The position numbers and the translations under genes are program-made. Of a DNA stretch of 64,000 nucleotides, positions 47,684-58,604 are shown one piece after another (position 1 is the first letter of the stretch; each line of letters begins with the position of its first letter). The DNA is from Sorghum bicolor (lineage: Eukaryota; Streptophyta; Magnoliopsida; Poales; Poaceae): positions 65,109,615-65,173,614 of the forward strand of contig NC_012873.2 of the NCBI RefSeq assembly GCF_000003195.3, given 5' to 3'. The notes under the pieces are model-generated. The model worked only from the letters and a program-made list of their open reading frames with translations, did no database searches and was not told the origin of the DNA.

Positions 47684-48113
47684 CTAACACCCAAGTTATG
47701 CAATGGGTATTGTACTTCGTTTAATGTAAATAGAGACATCAGACGATCTCTTCATATACTAAGCTGAAATCAAATCAATAAAACCATATTTCAGCTCCTT
47801 ATCATAGCCTTAAGACTCTTTTGGGCTCCCAACTGAATCCTGGTAACAGTACAATATTTTGACTTGGACACAGATAGAGCAATCATGTTGGAATAACCAA
47901 ATTTTACCTGAAATATGAAGATATTTAAACATTTACAATTGTTCCTAAGTTATAAGGCAGATTATGAGAAGTAACCCCTAGTTAACTTAAAAAAGGGAAG
48001 CACTCACATGCCTACTAACTACTACTATCACCAACCTAAATACGGTAATCACATTACCTCGAAATGATCCAGGGAGGTTAAATGCCTCATTTGCTTTATA
48101 ACATAATGTGCTA
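47684..48113. other. Thioredoxin-like gene 3' UTR and spacer
   Basis: No gene. The proximal 150 bases are presumably the 3' UTR. Confidence 0.5.
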
Positions 48114-48361
48114 CTCCCTCCCTTTCAAATTAAACAATAAACCAATTTTAGTTTTCTCCTAAGCCAAACTTGTCTAATTTTGACCAAGTTTATTGGAAAT
48201 ATATTAACATCTACAATAACAAAATACATTTCATGGTGTATTTTATGAATCTTGTTTGTTGTTATAGTTGTTTGTGCCCTTTTATATAAACTTGGTCAAA
48301 GATAAAGAAGTTTGACCTATGACAAAGCTAAAATGGCTTAGAATTGTAACAACAAAGGGAG
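48114..48361. mobile_element. Stowaway-like MITE
   Basis: Begins CTCCCTCCCTTTCAAATTAAA and ends AACAACAAAGGGAG, flanked by TA on both sides. Its right two-thirds is duplicated in tandem. Confidence 0.75.
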
Positions 48362-48534
48362 TAAAATTCAAACATCTACAATAACAAAATGCATTTCATG
48401 GTGTATTTAATGAATCTTGTTTGGTGTTACTGTCTTTTGTGCCCTTTTATATAAACTTGGTCAAAGATAAAGAAGTTTGACCGATGACAAAGCTAAAACG
48501 CTTACAATTGTAACAACAAAGGAAGTAAAATTCA
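48206..48534. repeat. 165-bp tandem duplication covering the right part of a MITE
   Basis: 48206-48370 and 48371-48534 align along their whole length with few differences. Both start AACATCTACAATAACAAAAT and end GTAAAATTCA. The duplication includes the MITE's right terminus and 9 bp of flank, so it arose after insertion by local DNA duplication rather than transposition. Confidence 0.88.
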
Positions 48535-48593
48535 TAGGATATACTCTATTTCAGGAATCAGGATGGAGAGAGAGTATCTTGAATTATCTAATC

Positions 48594-48840
48594 CTTCTTT
48601 CTGTGTGTATCATATGGTCCATCATGGCTTCTACCTTGAGAAAAATGCCCAGTATTGATCATACTGTATTTTGTTCAGTTCTCTTTTTTATATGTTGGAA
48701 CTAGATGAATTTTGATCCCAGCACAAGAAAGTAAGGAAGACATTTATATTCAGTTATGCAAGGATGGAGAATAGAAAGAAAATTAATAGGAAAGGCATGG
48801 CTTGTGAATTTGTGATGAAGAACAGCAAGTGACTAAATAC
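48594..48840 (+). pseudogene. Decayed copy of the last two exons of the WCRKC thioredoxin-like gene
   Basis: The segment parallels 47388-47690. It has TTTCTGTGTGTATCATATGG and TCTACCTTGAGAAAAATGCC, matching the intron and microexon region. It continues with GTTGGAACTAGATGAATTTTG, matching the following intron, then TATGCAAGGATGGAGAATAG, matching the last exon, and finally ACAGCAAGTGACTAA, matching the stop region. Splice sites and frame are lost (the acceptor before the microexon and the donor after it are altered), so it cannot encode the same peptide. Most likely a partial tandem duplication of the gene's 3' end. Confidence 0.8.
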
Positions 48841-49172
48841 CTTGAACCGTTCGATTGATATAAAGAGATTTGTGACAATCTCCTCAGTTATTATAAAGTT
48901 TGTAGTGGTCAATATGCTGAATTTTCACGTCCTTGTCATATCATAGCTGCTCAAGTCTATCCAGTCTTGTAATTTTATTGCTCTTCTGACTCATTTCCCA
49001 GCAAGAGGCAACAGGTAGTACTTGTATATTCACAGGAAGAAAGAGATTTTGACATGTTGTTATAATAAAGAATCAAATAATCCAGTCTTTCCAATTCTGT
49101 TCAATCGATATATGTACAAGAGTCCATCCACTCTACAGCTTGTTTAGTTCCATCGCCCTCGCCTTCACCTAA
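48841..49172. other. Spacer with no visible gene
   Basis: AT-rich sequence. A GTTTAGTTCCATCG fragment just before the MITE at 49173 looks like a remnant of another MITE end. Confidence 0.4.
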
Positions 49173-49415
49173 GGCCTTGTTTAGTTCCAAAATATTTTGC
49201 AAAATGGACACTGTAGCTCTTTCGTTTGTATTTGACAAATATTGTCCAATCATGGACTAACTAGGCTCAAAAGATTTGTCTCGTCAATTCCGACCAAACT
49301 GTGCAATTAGTTTTTATTTTTGTCTATATTTAGTACTTCATGCATGTGTCTAAAGATTCGATGTGACGGGGAATCTGAAAAATTTTGCAAAATTTTTTGG
49401 GAACTAAACAAGGCC
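49173..49415. mobile_element. MITE of the GGCCTTGTTTAG family
   Basis: Ends GGCCTTGTTTAGTTCC / GGAACTAAACAAGGCC, perfect over 16 bp. The flanking triplets are TAA on the left and TTA on the right, which agree at two of three bases. It lies 120 bp beyond the stop of the gene at 49538. Confidence 0.88.
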
Positions 49416-49537
49416 TTACTTACATATAGGAACTCAAATACCATTTCCATCCACAATAACAAACCAATTACAATCCAGAACGACCAAATAAACTACCTCC
49501 GATTCCAAGGTGCCCAGACCCAGAAGTTGCGGCCATT

Positions 49538-49843
49538 TCAATCCTCGCGGGCAGCCCTGCGGCGCGACGACGACGCGGCGGGCGACATGGACCACGACGG
49601 CGAAGGCGAGGGCTCGTCGGTGCCGACGGGGACGTCAGAGAGCGGAGCCAGCACGCGCCTGACGCTCATGGAGCGCATGGGGCGGAAGCTGAGGGACCTG
49701 AGCCCGCCGCCGTCCTTGGAGAAGACGTCGGAGGAGCTGCGGAGGATGAGGTAGACCAGCCCCTGGACGAGCACGAACACGGCCACCTTGGCGAGCGCGT
49801 CGCGGAGCTCCGGCGACAGCGACAGGAACGCCGACCCGTCCAT
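49538..49843 (-). CDS. Small plant membrane protein of unknown function (101 aa)
   Basis: A single-exon gene with an ATG at 49843 (MDGSAFLSLSPELRDALAKV). One hydrophobic segment, VAVFVLVQGLVYLILRSSS, is followed by a basic, Ser-rich block, SLSFRPMRSMSVRRVLAPLS, and a Ser/Pro/Arg-rich tail. The Leu-to-membrane start followed by RSMSxRR resembles an uncharacterised family of small plant proteins; I do not know a function. The GC-rich coding sequence contrasts with the AT-rich flanks. Its 3' side carries a MITE at 49173-49415. Confidence 0.75.
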   Translation of the reverse strand: MDGSAFLSLSPELRDALAKVAVFVLVQGLVYLILRSSSDVFSKDGGGLRSLSFRPMRSMSVRRVLAPLSDVPVGTDEPSPSPSWSMSPAASSSRRRAARED

Positions 49844-51463
49844 GGCGTGGAGAGATGCGCGCGCGCGCGGATGCTGGCAAGGTGGAGAGGGAGATGCGTG
49901 TGGAGAGGCGGATGCGATCGGTGAGATGCAGGGGAGATCAGGTATCGCTAGTCTTCGCCTGCTCGCTTGCTTTTATAGAGCGGCTGCGGCAGCGGCCGGG
50001 TGGCTTGTGAGTTTGCATTGCAGCATGTGCTCTTGCAGCGTTTGCAGCCGCCATCGCGAGTTGTTTTGTCGTGGCCGTACACGCAAAGCGGTGAAGTGGT
50101 GTGGGTTTCGTAGGTATCTTCCGTGCGGTGATTTGGTTTGCTTTGGTTTGCAAGGAAGAACAAGTCTCTGTTCGTGACTGTTCACGTTTTCTGTTTATCG
50201 GAGCAGGACAGGAGCAGCTGGCCAGTTTGACGGTTTGACCTGGGGTCCGGGGCATGTGTCAAAGTGTGCGCGCTGCTGAAAATGACAAGGAGGTGAGGGG
50301 TGATGTGGCATCCTTATTCTCCAGCTAGACGATAGGCGTAGCACGTGATTGTGTGATCGACCCCTTTCCGGAGCAGTCGCTGTCTTGGAAGCTGTTAGAC
50401 ACGTAACCAAACGGATTAAGCACATGGCTTTGGGCGCAAGGCTTCGATTGGCTAGCTAAATCTTCGATGACTTACCGCGTCACGGTTTGCTATTATAATA
50501 CTCATACTCACTAGTAAGAGAGAAGGTTAAGACTGCATCATCATCATCATCATCATTGACCTTTCTTTCTTGGGTCGTGGCTCGTGACTGACTCCTCATT
50601 GTCGCCGCAGTGACAACCAGGAGCCTTTGGTTAACTGATTTCTCTTTTTATCACATGATTAACTGATTTGACCAACGACGTCCATCCAGAAAGAAAACGA
50701 CTCGAGATGACGATTCATAACAAGACCATCCGGAAACACAAGACCCATCTTTGTCCCACTAGAACCCTGCTGGCTGCATCGGTCCATGGATCGACGCGAT
50801 GTTCCAAATTCCAACAAACGCTCGCCTTCGAGATACCCCAATTGTGACAAAAAGAATCGAGAAGGAACGTTCTTGGAGTCTTGGACTTGACAATTCGATT
50901 CCATTCCATGTGCGGATGTGCCTCCTTGGGTTTTCAACGGGTGACAGCAGCAACAACGTGTGGCCTCGTCTCCTCTGCCCTGGCAGCCCTGCCCCTGTCC
51001 AAGAAATATTATAGTAGAGCCTCACCGGCACACACGGTGGCACCGGCTTGCCTGCCTGGAGACCTGGAGAGTGGAGACGCCAGCTCGACCGATCAAGCCC
51101 GTCGTCCGGGTAACCCGTGCGCGTTCGGCGGACGGCCAGCCTCACGCGGTTTGCAAGCCGAGCAAACGTGCCGGCGCCCGAACTGTGTTGCGGTGGCGGG
51201 CGGGCCATGCCCCCATGCGGCGGCGATTGATAGCTTGACTTGTCGCAAGGAGATGCCGCCAGAAACATAGCGCTGCAACTGCAAAGTGGTGGCTCGATCC
51301 GTTGCGTGCGCCTCCACCATCGGAGCAAGGAGATAACATCACGGTCACGTGAGACATGTGAAAAATGGTCGGTAGACGGGTTTCGATCAGCTTTAAGATG
51401 TAGTATGCTGATGTTATCTACAATACCTTTTTTATTAATGATTCTGCTGTGCTATCACAAAAC
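49844..51463. other. Spacer between the small membrane protein and the tRNA gene
   Basis: The first 300 bp are the likely promoter of the minus-strand gene. No other gene is supported; open frames around 50660-51330 have no recognisable product. A short (ATC)n tract occurs near 50537-50557. Confidence 0.5.
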
Positions 51464-51545
51464 GACGCTTTGGCCGAGTGGTTAAGGCGTGTGCCTGCTA
51501 AGTACATGGGGTGTCCCCGCGAGAGTTCGAATCTCTCAGGCGTCG
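51464..51545 (+). tRNA. tRNA-Ser (GCT anticodon)
   Basis: An 82-nt cloverleaf without an intron. The acceptor strands GACGCTT (51464-51470) and AGGCGTC (51538-51544) pair with one G-T wobble, and the discriminator base G at 51545 is typical of serine tRNAs. The D-arm box TGGCCGAGTGG (A box) is at 51471-51481. The anticodon loop CTGCTAA holds GCT at 51497-51499. A long variable arm follows (TGGGGTGTCCCCG). The T-arm GAGAGTTCGAATCTCTC contains the B box. A T-run at 51551 is the RNA polymerase III terminator. It decodes AGC/AGT. Confidence 0.96.
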
Positions 51546-51673
51546 TCTTCTTTTTTTTCATTTTCATTTTTTTCCCACTCCCATTTTTGTCTCAGGCGTC
51601 GTCTTCTTTTTTTTCATTTTCATTTTTTTCCCACTCCCATTTTTTCATTTTTTTTCCCACTCCCATTTTTGTC
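51535..51673 (+). repeat. 56-bp tandem duplication of the tRNA 3' end plus terminator
   Basis: 51535-51590 and 51591-51646 are nearly identical. Each begins CTCAGGCGTCGTCTTC, that is, the 3' strand of the T-stem and acceptor stem with the trailer, followed by the T-rich terminator tract. A third partial copy of the pyrimidine tract ends near 51673. Confidence 0.9.
51551..51558 (+). terminator. RNA polymerase III terminator of the tRNA
   Basis: Eight T residues begin six bases after the tRNA 3' end; a further T-rich copy follows in the tandem repeat. Confidence 0.8.
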
Positions 51674-52071
51674 CTACCACTACAGACTTGAAAATTGGGC
51701 CTGACGCGCGCCCGCTTCCATTCCTCCCGTGCACTGGAGCCCCAGGCTGAGCCTGAGCTTCTCTTCCATTTCGTGGAAAAAAAAAAAGAGAACAAGAGAA
51801 GAAGAGAAGAGATGAGAATAAAACAGAGGAAGGCCCCTTTCATCCTGGCTGAAGAGCGGAGTCTTTTGCTGCTTTCTGTAATACTTGTACGTACGAAATA
51901 ATAAAGACAGCGATACATTTACAAGAGCCAGTTATAGGCAGCACTACGAAGTGTCTAGCAAATACAAACACATGTCAATTCGGGTTGGGTGGAAAGGGGA
52001 CTCGAGCGGTTTCTTATTCAGGCATTGCTCAGTTCATCCTCATGCTTCCCTTCCCGTGCTATGCCAGGTCC
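51674..52071. other. Spacer and 3' UTR of the glycosylase gene
   Basis: No gene is seen. The right part is probably the glycosylase 3' UTR. Confidence 0.45.
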
Positions 52072-54097
52072 TCAGCGTGCCCGGAGTGTATTTTTTGGGG
52101 CGCTGATCCACGGCGTGCCGGCAATGGCGAACCTCCACGGCGCAGCGACATGCTCGGGGGATGCATAATCGATGCCGACGCGGGGACCAACCAAAATGCT
52201 CTCAGGCTCTGGCCCGTCCAATACCTCCAAACCACCTGAAAGATTGAGGACAAAAACAATGCCATCGCTAGGGTGAAAATGGATAAATCAGCCAGCAGTT
52301 TCAGGTCGTGGTGAAGGTCAGTCAAGCAAGCATACCAGGTGTGTAGAGAGGATGGTTCGACCAATCAGTGGATAGGCCCAGAGCCTGTCCAACCTGAATA
52401 CGGTGAACAGAAATTTTAATTTTTTATAATGCTAACACAGCTGTGCTGGAACAGTGAAAACAAGAAACCTTTAAAAAAACAGTGAAAACAAGAATCTGGT
52501 CCTGTAAGTAAAAAAAACCTACCTTTCCTGGTCCTGTAAGTAGGATTGGTTTCTCTGTTTGTTGACCTCTGCGCTGCTGAATAGTTGCAAGACCTGAAAC
52601 AGTTTCAAGAAATTGATACAAGTCCGATTTGAAATACTCCTATGTTATACAATTACATTGACAATGCAAAGAAACACTGAAACTACAGAAAAATCGTTTA
52701 ACTGACAGATAGGGGAACTACAAGAACTACAGATATTTCAGGAAACTGATTGATGTTGTCACATCGAGCTTAAAGACCTTCTGATAGCAGGATAAGGGAA
52801 CTCCAAGCAGGGGCATGTGGTTCAGTTAGTAGAATTGGAATTTAAGACAAAGGTCGTGCTCTAGTTGCCAATCAAAGAGATTTATTTTACTTTTCTGCCT
52901 CAAATTGGAAGCAACATGGAGAATAAATTGTTGTGGAGATATGTGGGTAAAATCGCTCAACACGTCCTATATTTCTCTTGATCACATATAATTATCTAGT
53001 TGTACAAAAAAAAGTTTAAAGTTAGTACAAAATCTTTGTCACAGGTTGCAAAGGTGCATCTGTTGAACAGAGCAATTTAGTTTGGATATAAACAAAAACA
53101 AAGCAAGATGCATGACCAAGTCCAGCATTAACCGAACATGTTCCATTCAGCTGCAATTTTCAGACTGTTTATGTCACACAGTAATTATGCTATATCTTAT
53201 GATCCTAGCAGAATCCACATAGAGATATTCACTCTTTATCCAAGTTGTGAGAAAAGTTTGCTGATGAACAATGCATACCGCTAACTGGAGAACATGACCG
53301 GATCAAAACAGCAGCACCAACACCCTCTATATCGGCAACAACATTGAGCATCATGTGGAGTCCATAGCACAGATATACATATGCATGGCCTCCCGGTCCA
53401 AACTACACACAGAGGAGCACAGATTTTAGCTCATACTCATGCTACAAAGCCCCAAATTTGCCTTGAGCAGAAAGAACAATGCAAGGAAGCACTGATCCTA
53501 CCACTGGAGCAGTCCTTGCTGTGATGCCGAACCGGCCATGGCATGCGGAATCATTTGGCCTGTAGGCCTCCACCTGAAATTTCAGGGAAGTTCAGAGTAC
53601 CGAATACCATAACATGGTGTTTTCGATTAGCTTAGCATCACAGAGAAGAAGAGCATTTCGCCATTTTGCCAAACAAAGATAGACGCTAACATGTTCAGTG
53701 AAATTGAGCTTGGAAGCTACTCGTATTGTAACAGAGTACGATAATCTCGATTCGTATGAAAAGACGCGAGACTTCTGAAGAAGAAGAAGAAGACCTCGGT
53801 GATGCGGAGGACGACCTCGTCGCGGCGCAGGAGCTTGCCGAGGAGGCGGGGGCCGAGGTCGAGCGCATCCACCTCGAAGAAGTCTCGCGGCAATGTGCAC
53901 CCAACAGGCGGCACCGCGTCCAACTCCACCGATGCGTGGGGAAGCAATGCCCTCGCCAACGCCGGGGTCCCCGCCGCCTCGGCCTCGGCCTTGCCCTCTC
54001 CGTCTCCGGCGGCGACGCGGCGGCTTCTGAGCCGCGACTTCTTCCTGGGCGAGGAGCGCTTGAAGCCTGGGGGCTTGGGCGCGCCAGAGGTGGTCAT
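52072..54097 (-). CDS. DNA-3-methyladenine glycosylase (AAG/MPG family)
   Basis: A nuclear base-excision-repair enzyme that removes alkylated purines such as 3-methyladenine. Six exons join in frame to 263 residues: 53795-54097, 53502-53573, 53279-53402, 52523-52593, 52336-52393 and 52072-52235. The first 70 residues are basic and low in complexity ([16 protein letters not shown], a likely nuclear signal). The conserved fold starts at [20 protein letters not shown]. It continues through [18 protein letters not shown] (catalytic-loop Glu103, Tyr105, His113 by family comparison), [41 protein letters not shown] and the C-terminal [13 protein letters not shown]. The ATG at 54097 is chosen because no earlier in-frame ATG exists between it and the MITE. 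A GGCCTTGTTTAG MITE sits only 60 bp upstream. Confidence 0.94.
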
Positions 54098-54157
54098 CGG
54101 CGATGGCTCGCCGGTGCCGTTTGTCGGCGGCGAGAGGTGGGGCTTGCGGCGCTTCAG

Positions 54158-54399
54158 GCCTTGTTTAGTTCCCAGAAAATTTTGCAAAATTTTTCATATT
54201 TTCCGTCACATCGAATCTTTAGACGCATGCATGATGTATTAAATATAGACGAAAATTAAAACTAATTGTACAGTTTGGTCGGAATTGATAAGATGAATCT
54301 TTTGAGCCTAGTTAGTCAATAATTAGACAATATTTGTCAAATACAAACGAAAGTGCTACAGTGTCGATTTCCCAAAAAATTTTGGAACTAAACAAGGCC
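54158..54399. mobile_element. MITE of the GGCCTTGTTTAG family next to the glycosylase start codon
   Basis: Ends GGCCTTGTTTAGTTCC / GGAACTAAACAAGGCC are flanked by TCA on both sides (54155-54157, 54400-54402). It separates the glycosylase ATG from its former upstream sequence, so it must lie in the 5' UTR or core promoter. Confidence 0.9.
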
Positions 54400-54402
54400 T
54401 CA

Positions 54403-56210
54403 GTGCTCGACAGGGCAAGGGCAAGGGGTGCGTGGAGTTGACGGTGGAGATGGAACGGAAGGATGCCAAAGTCAAACTAATGAAGCGAATGCGCGTAAGG
54501 TTGCTGACCCGATCATGTTTGACAATGCGAATATGCGATCGATGAAGTAGAGTTTCATGGAAACGATGTCAACGACTAAAAACAAGTGTTACAAAAGACT
54601 ACTTTGATATTGGTAGGAGTTGGTGGATAAGCTTATTACGTGCTTAGCACATTAGTGTAGTTGCGGTTGAGTGTTGACGATGAGCAGTTGTACTCGAGCA
54701 TGAGTAGATTTAAGAGACCTCTATGCTGCCAAACACTTCTAACTCCATGAACTCCACTCAAAAAAAACATAAAGCTAGAAGTCAACTTTATATTTTTTCT
54801 AGAGGTATTTTAGTTTTGAATTTTATACCTTCACATAGAGTTCTGAGATAATTACCCATCTTATCATTCATTAATCACGGATATTTTCCCCAACGCTTCT
54901 ACTATGGATGCATTCCTTGGGGCTAGAATTCGCAGTTGTTATGCTTACCTATGGATAAGTATTTATATTCGAGTTATAGCCTTTGTTTAATTTTCTATCA
55001 TTTAGAATTTATGGGATAATTTTTTATATTTGAATTATGGCCTCTATTAATATTCTATCATTTGTTTTCTATTTTTCTCAGAAAAATCAAGATCAATTCT
55101 AACCAAAGATATAATGGATCATTTTCATGAAAACAAACTATTTATGGAGCTGAAGCAGAGCTGTGTGTCAAACAGTACCACCTACCTCACAAACTCTACG
55201 ATAAAGCTGCTCCATAATAAAACTCATATAATAAAGCTGGAAAAACAGAAGCAGAGCAATCCCAAACACAATTTCACGGGTACAAGTTTGCCACAGGACT
55301 CGTCCATCAACTCTGATTATCAACAACTATTTGATTCAATTCAAAGTCTGGCTCCGAATGTTTCTTCATCTTTTTCTTTTTCTTTTTTCAAGGAAAACAG
55401 GAGGGTGCCGGCCGGATATTTAGTGGCCGTACGACACCAATCAACTAGCTTTCTTGATATCTAATTACCTATATCCCCAAAAGAATACAACTATAATATA
55501 CGTGTCAGTTAAAATACTTTACATTTGGTCAATTTTTTAGTAAATAGTATTTATATTTATGATTTTAAATTAAATTATTATAAAAATATACTCACTCCAT
55601 TCTAAACAACAAGACATTCCAAGAATCATACAGAGTTAAAGTATTTTAAATTTAATTAAAATTATAAAAAAATTATAAAGATTTATGGCATCAAATAGAT
55701 ATACTATGAAAATATAATTAATAAAGAATTTAATAGTTCTTTAGTTAATATAATAAATATTGTTATCTTATCATATAATTTTAATCAAATTTGAAATAAT
55801 TTGACTCTCTAAGATTTTTTTTAACACCTCATAATTTAGGATGGAGTGAGTATTTCATAATTATTCTAATAATATTTATTTAATATTATAGATATTTATA
55901 TTTGTTTAAATTTATAATTAGTTAAACTTGGTATACTAAAACGTGACATTTCTGTTAGGGACGGTGAGAGTATTATTCCAGCAGCATACTATACTGGTAC
56001 TAGTTGCCATAAAATCTGTCCCCTTGCGTATCGCTGAGTGGACTTCCTTCAAGAATATTGTAGGTTACCACAAAAACTAGGATTCCAAACATCACGACCT
56101 CACACAAAGACCTTCAAAAGAGTAAATTTGCCAAAGCATAGCTGTTCCCTATAGATACACAACCGAGGAGGCGACGAACAGCTAGCCGGACTCAAGTCGA
56201 CGCCGATACT
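54403..56210. other. Intergenic region between the glycosylase and MTP promoters
   Basis: No supported gene; very AT-rich from 55500 to 55930. Contains a Stowaway-like MITE at 55591-55850. The genes at either side are divergent, so both promoters lie here. Confidence 0.5.
55591..55850. mobile_element. Stowaway-like MITE
   Basis: Ends CTCACTCCATTCTAAACAAC and AATTTAGGATGGAGTGAG are inverted and flanked by TA. Confidence 0.75.
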
Positions 56211-58389
56211 ATGGAGGGCGACGATCGGAGGGCCCCGCTGCTGGGGTCCGGCGCCGACGCCGACGCCGGCGGCCGCCCCCCCTCGCTGCGGCGCCGCGAC
56301 TCGGCGCGGTCGCTGCGCAGCAGCTTCCTGTCGCGGCTGCCCGACAAGGTGCGCGCCGGGCTCGACCCGGAGCGCCTCGCCGACCTCGACCTCTCCCGCG
56401 CCAAAGGCCTATCCCAAGGTAGAAGGTACCAAAAGCTGCGAGCTCTGATCCCTCATCCGGTCGTCGGTCATCCCTCCTACCTTCTCCGGCTCTCCTGCGT
56501 GTAGGTGTGAGAGACTACTACGAGAAGCAGTTGGCGACCCTGAGAACCTTCGAGCAGGTGGAGGCGCGCTGCATGCCCGGCGAGTTCGATTCCGATGTCG
56601 AGGCCTCCGACTCGGAGGAAACGGAGCAGAAGCAGAGCGAGTTCGCCATGAAGATTTCCAACTACGCCAACATCGTGCTGCTGGTTTTCAAGGTGCGTGA
56701 GTTCAGCCGTCGGGTTGAGCAATCGTAGAGTGGAAAATGGATGCATACTGCAGATTACAGAGGGCGAGATTGCGTGCTGTGTTGATCCGTTTCGGCTGCG
56801 GGAATCGCAGGTGTATGCTACGATCAGGACGGGGTCCATGGCGATCGCGGCGTCCACGCTTGACTCGCTGCTGGATTTCATGGCCGGGGGTATCCTGTGG
56901 TTCACGCACCTTTCCATGAAGAGGGTCAACATTTACAAGTACCCAATTGGGAAGCTGCGTGTTCAGCCCGTTGGGATCATCGTCTTTGCGGCCATCATGG
57001 CAACTCTAGGTGTGCCATCTCTGCTTTGGCTCAGCAACAGCCCCATCTCTAATCCCCTGTCAACAAATGTTATCACATTTGCTATCTGTCAAGACAAATG
57101 CAATGCGGAAATGTCTGTAGAAATGATGAACATGAATTTCTTCGTCAGGTTTCCAGGTCTTGGTCCAAGCTGTTGAGCAGCTGGTGGAGAACAAGCCTGG
57201 CGAGAAGATGACACGGGAGCAGCTGATATGGTTGTACTCCATCATGCTTTCTGCAACTGCTGTGAAACTTGCTCTCTGGCTCTACTGCAAGAGTTCAGGG
57301 AATAGTATTGTCCGGGCTTATGCAAAGGTACCCAATACTTCAAAAGCACTCAGTAACTGTGTTGCGCTGTATTAGTAGTTGAGTCCATGATTTAAACTGA
57401 CATCAAATTGTCATTTAAATTCACCTGTACATGTGTCATTCAGGACCACTATTTTGATGTGATAACCAATGTCGTCGGTCTGGTGGCCGCTGTTCTTGGG
57501 GACAAATTCTTGTGGTGGATTGACCCCGTGGGGGCTGTAATACTTGCTGTATATACCATTGTCAACTGGTCCAAAACTGTATTAGAAAATGCAGGTACTT
57601 CCAAAACACTTCACATTCTCCCAGTGAATTTTTGTAAGTGTGGTTCACTCACCCCATTTTGGAACACTGAGATGAGATTAGGATAGCCGATTAAATTATG
57701 GAAAAAAAAAGTTAATATTTAGAAAAGCCAGCTAAGAGGAAGATGTGGGATTGGTTTTCCTCTCACTGTTGCAAATTACTACTTTGATCATATTTACAGA
57801 TGTGCATCTGTAGTTCTGCTCTAAGTGCCTGATCAGATTGTGACTAAGCCCTTCTTTGCTTCAGCTACCCTTGTGGGCCAATGTGCTCCTCCGGAGATGC
57901 TGCAGATGCTAACGTACCTCGCCATGAAGCACGACCCACGAGTGAGGCGGGTTGACACTGTTAGAGCTTACAGCTTTGGACCTCTCTACTTTGTTGAGGT
58001 CAGTTAACAACTTATAGCATTAGAAGAACACTAGCAAACTTCATGCCCCTACCACTCCTCATCTGATCATCTCCTGCTCCGCTGACTGCTACTACTAGTA
58101 TGGTGGATATTTACAGTATAAATAATCTACTGTTGCAACGCAGGTTGACATTGAACTCTCAGAGGATATGCTGCTGAGAGAGGCGCACACTATCGGTGAA
58201 TTGCTGCAGGAGAAAATCGAGAAGTTGCCTGAAGTCGAGCGGGCGTTTGTTCATATCGATTTCGAGAGCACTCATAAGCCTGAGCACAAAGTCAGGAGCA
58301 GGCTGCCGTCTACTGATCCCTCACAGATTTCCACATGTTTATGGGAGTTACTCCATCCATTCACAAATAAATACACGTCTCGTTTTTAA
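56211..58389 (+). CDS. Metal tolerance protein, Mn-type cation diffusion facilitator
   Basis: A membrane antiporter exporting Mn2+ from the cytosol to the vacuole, Golgi or cell exterior in exchange for H+. Seven exons join in frame to 434 residues: 56211-56418, 56505-56692, 56811-57009, 57149-57327, 57444-57594, 57865-57998 and 58144-58389. The N-terminal region ends in [19 protein letters not shown]. The membrane domain holds the two metal-site motifs DSLLD (150-154) and DHYFD (259-263); the DxxxD pattern marks Mn-type members. The C-terminal cytosolic domain runs to [15 protein letters not shown]. The sequence looks closest to the MTP9/10/11 clade; which member is uncertain. The last 12 residues and the TAA stop lie in a MITE at 58351-58604, so the C-terminus is probably not ancestral. 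Confidence 0.92.
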
Positions 58390-58604
58390 ATATTTTTAAA
58401 TTTAACAAAATATATATAAAAATATACTAATATTTATCATATAAAATACATATCATTAAGTTGAGTATGAAATATACTTTCATAGTATACTTATTTACAA
58501 ATACAAGTGTTAATATTATTTGATATATTTCTAGTCAAACTTATTTACAAAAAAGTTTGACTTTTTCAAAATCAAGATGTGCACTTATTTGTGGACGGAG
58601 GGAG
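58351..58604. mobile_element. Stowaway-like MITE overlapping the MTP C-terminus
   Basis: Ends CTCCATCCATTCACAAATAA and TTATTTGTGGACGGAGGGAG are inverted repeats flanked by TA (58349-58350, 58605-58606). The interior is AT-rich. The host reading frame enters the element and stops at 58387-58389. Confidence 0.88.

Noticed and set aside
48477..48704. 75-codon open frame after the MITE duplication
   Set aside because: Composed of MITE tail and decayed thioredoxin-gene intron sequence; no protein support.
50759..51328. 189-codon minus-strand open frame between the small membrane protein and tRNA genes
   Set aside because: No recognisable motif, unremarkable composition and overlapping frames on both strands; not enough to support a gene.
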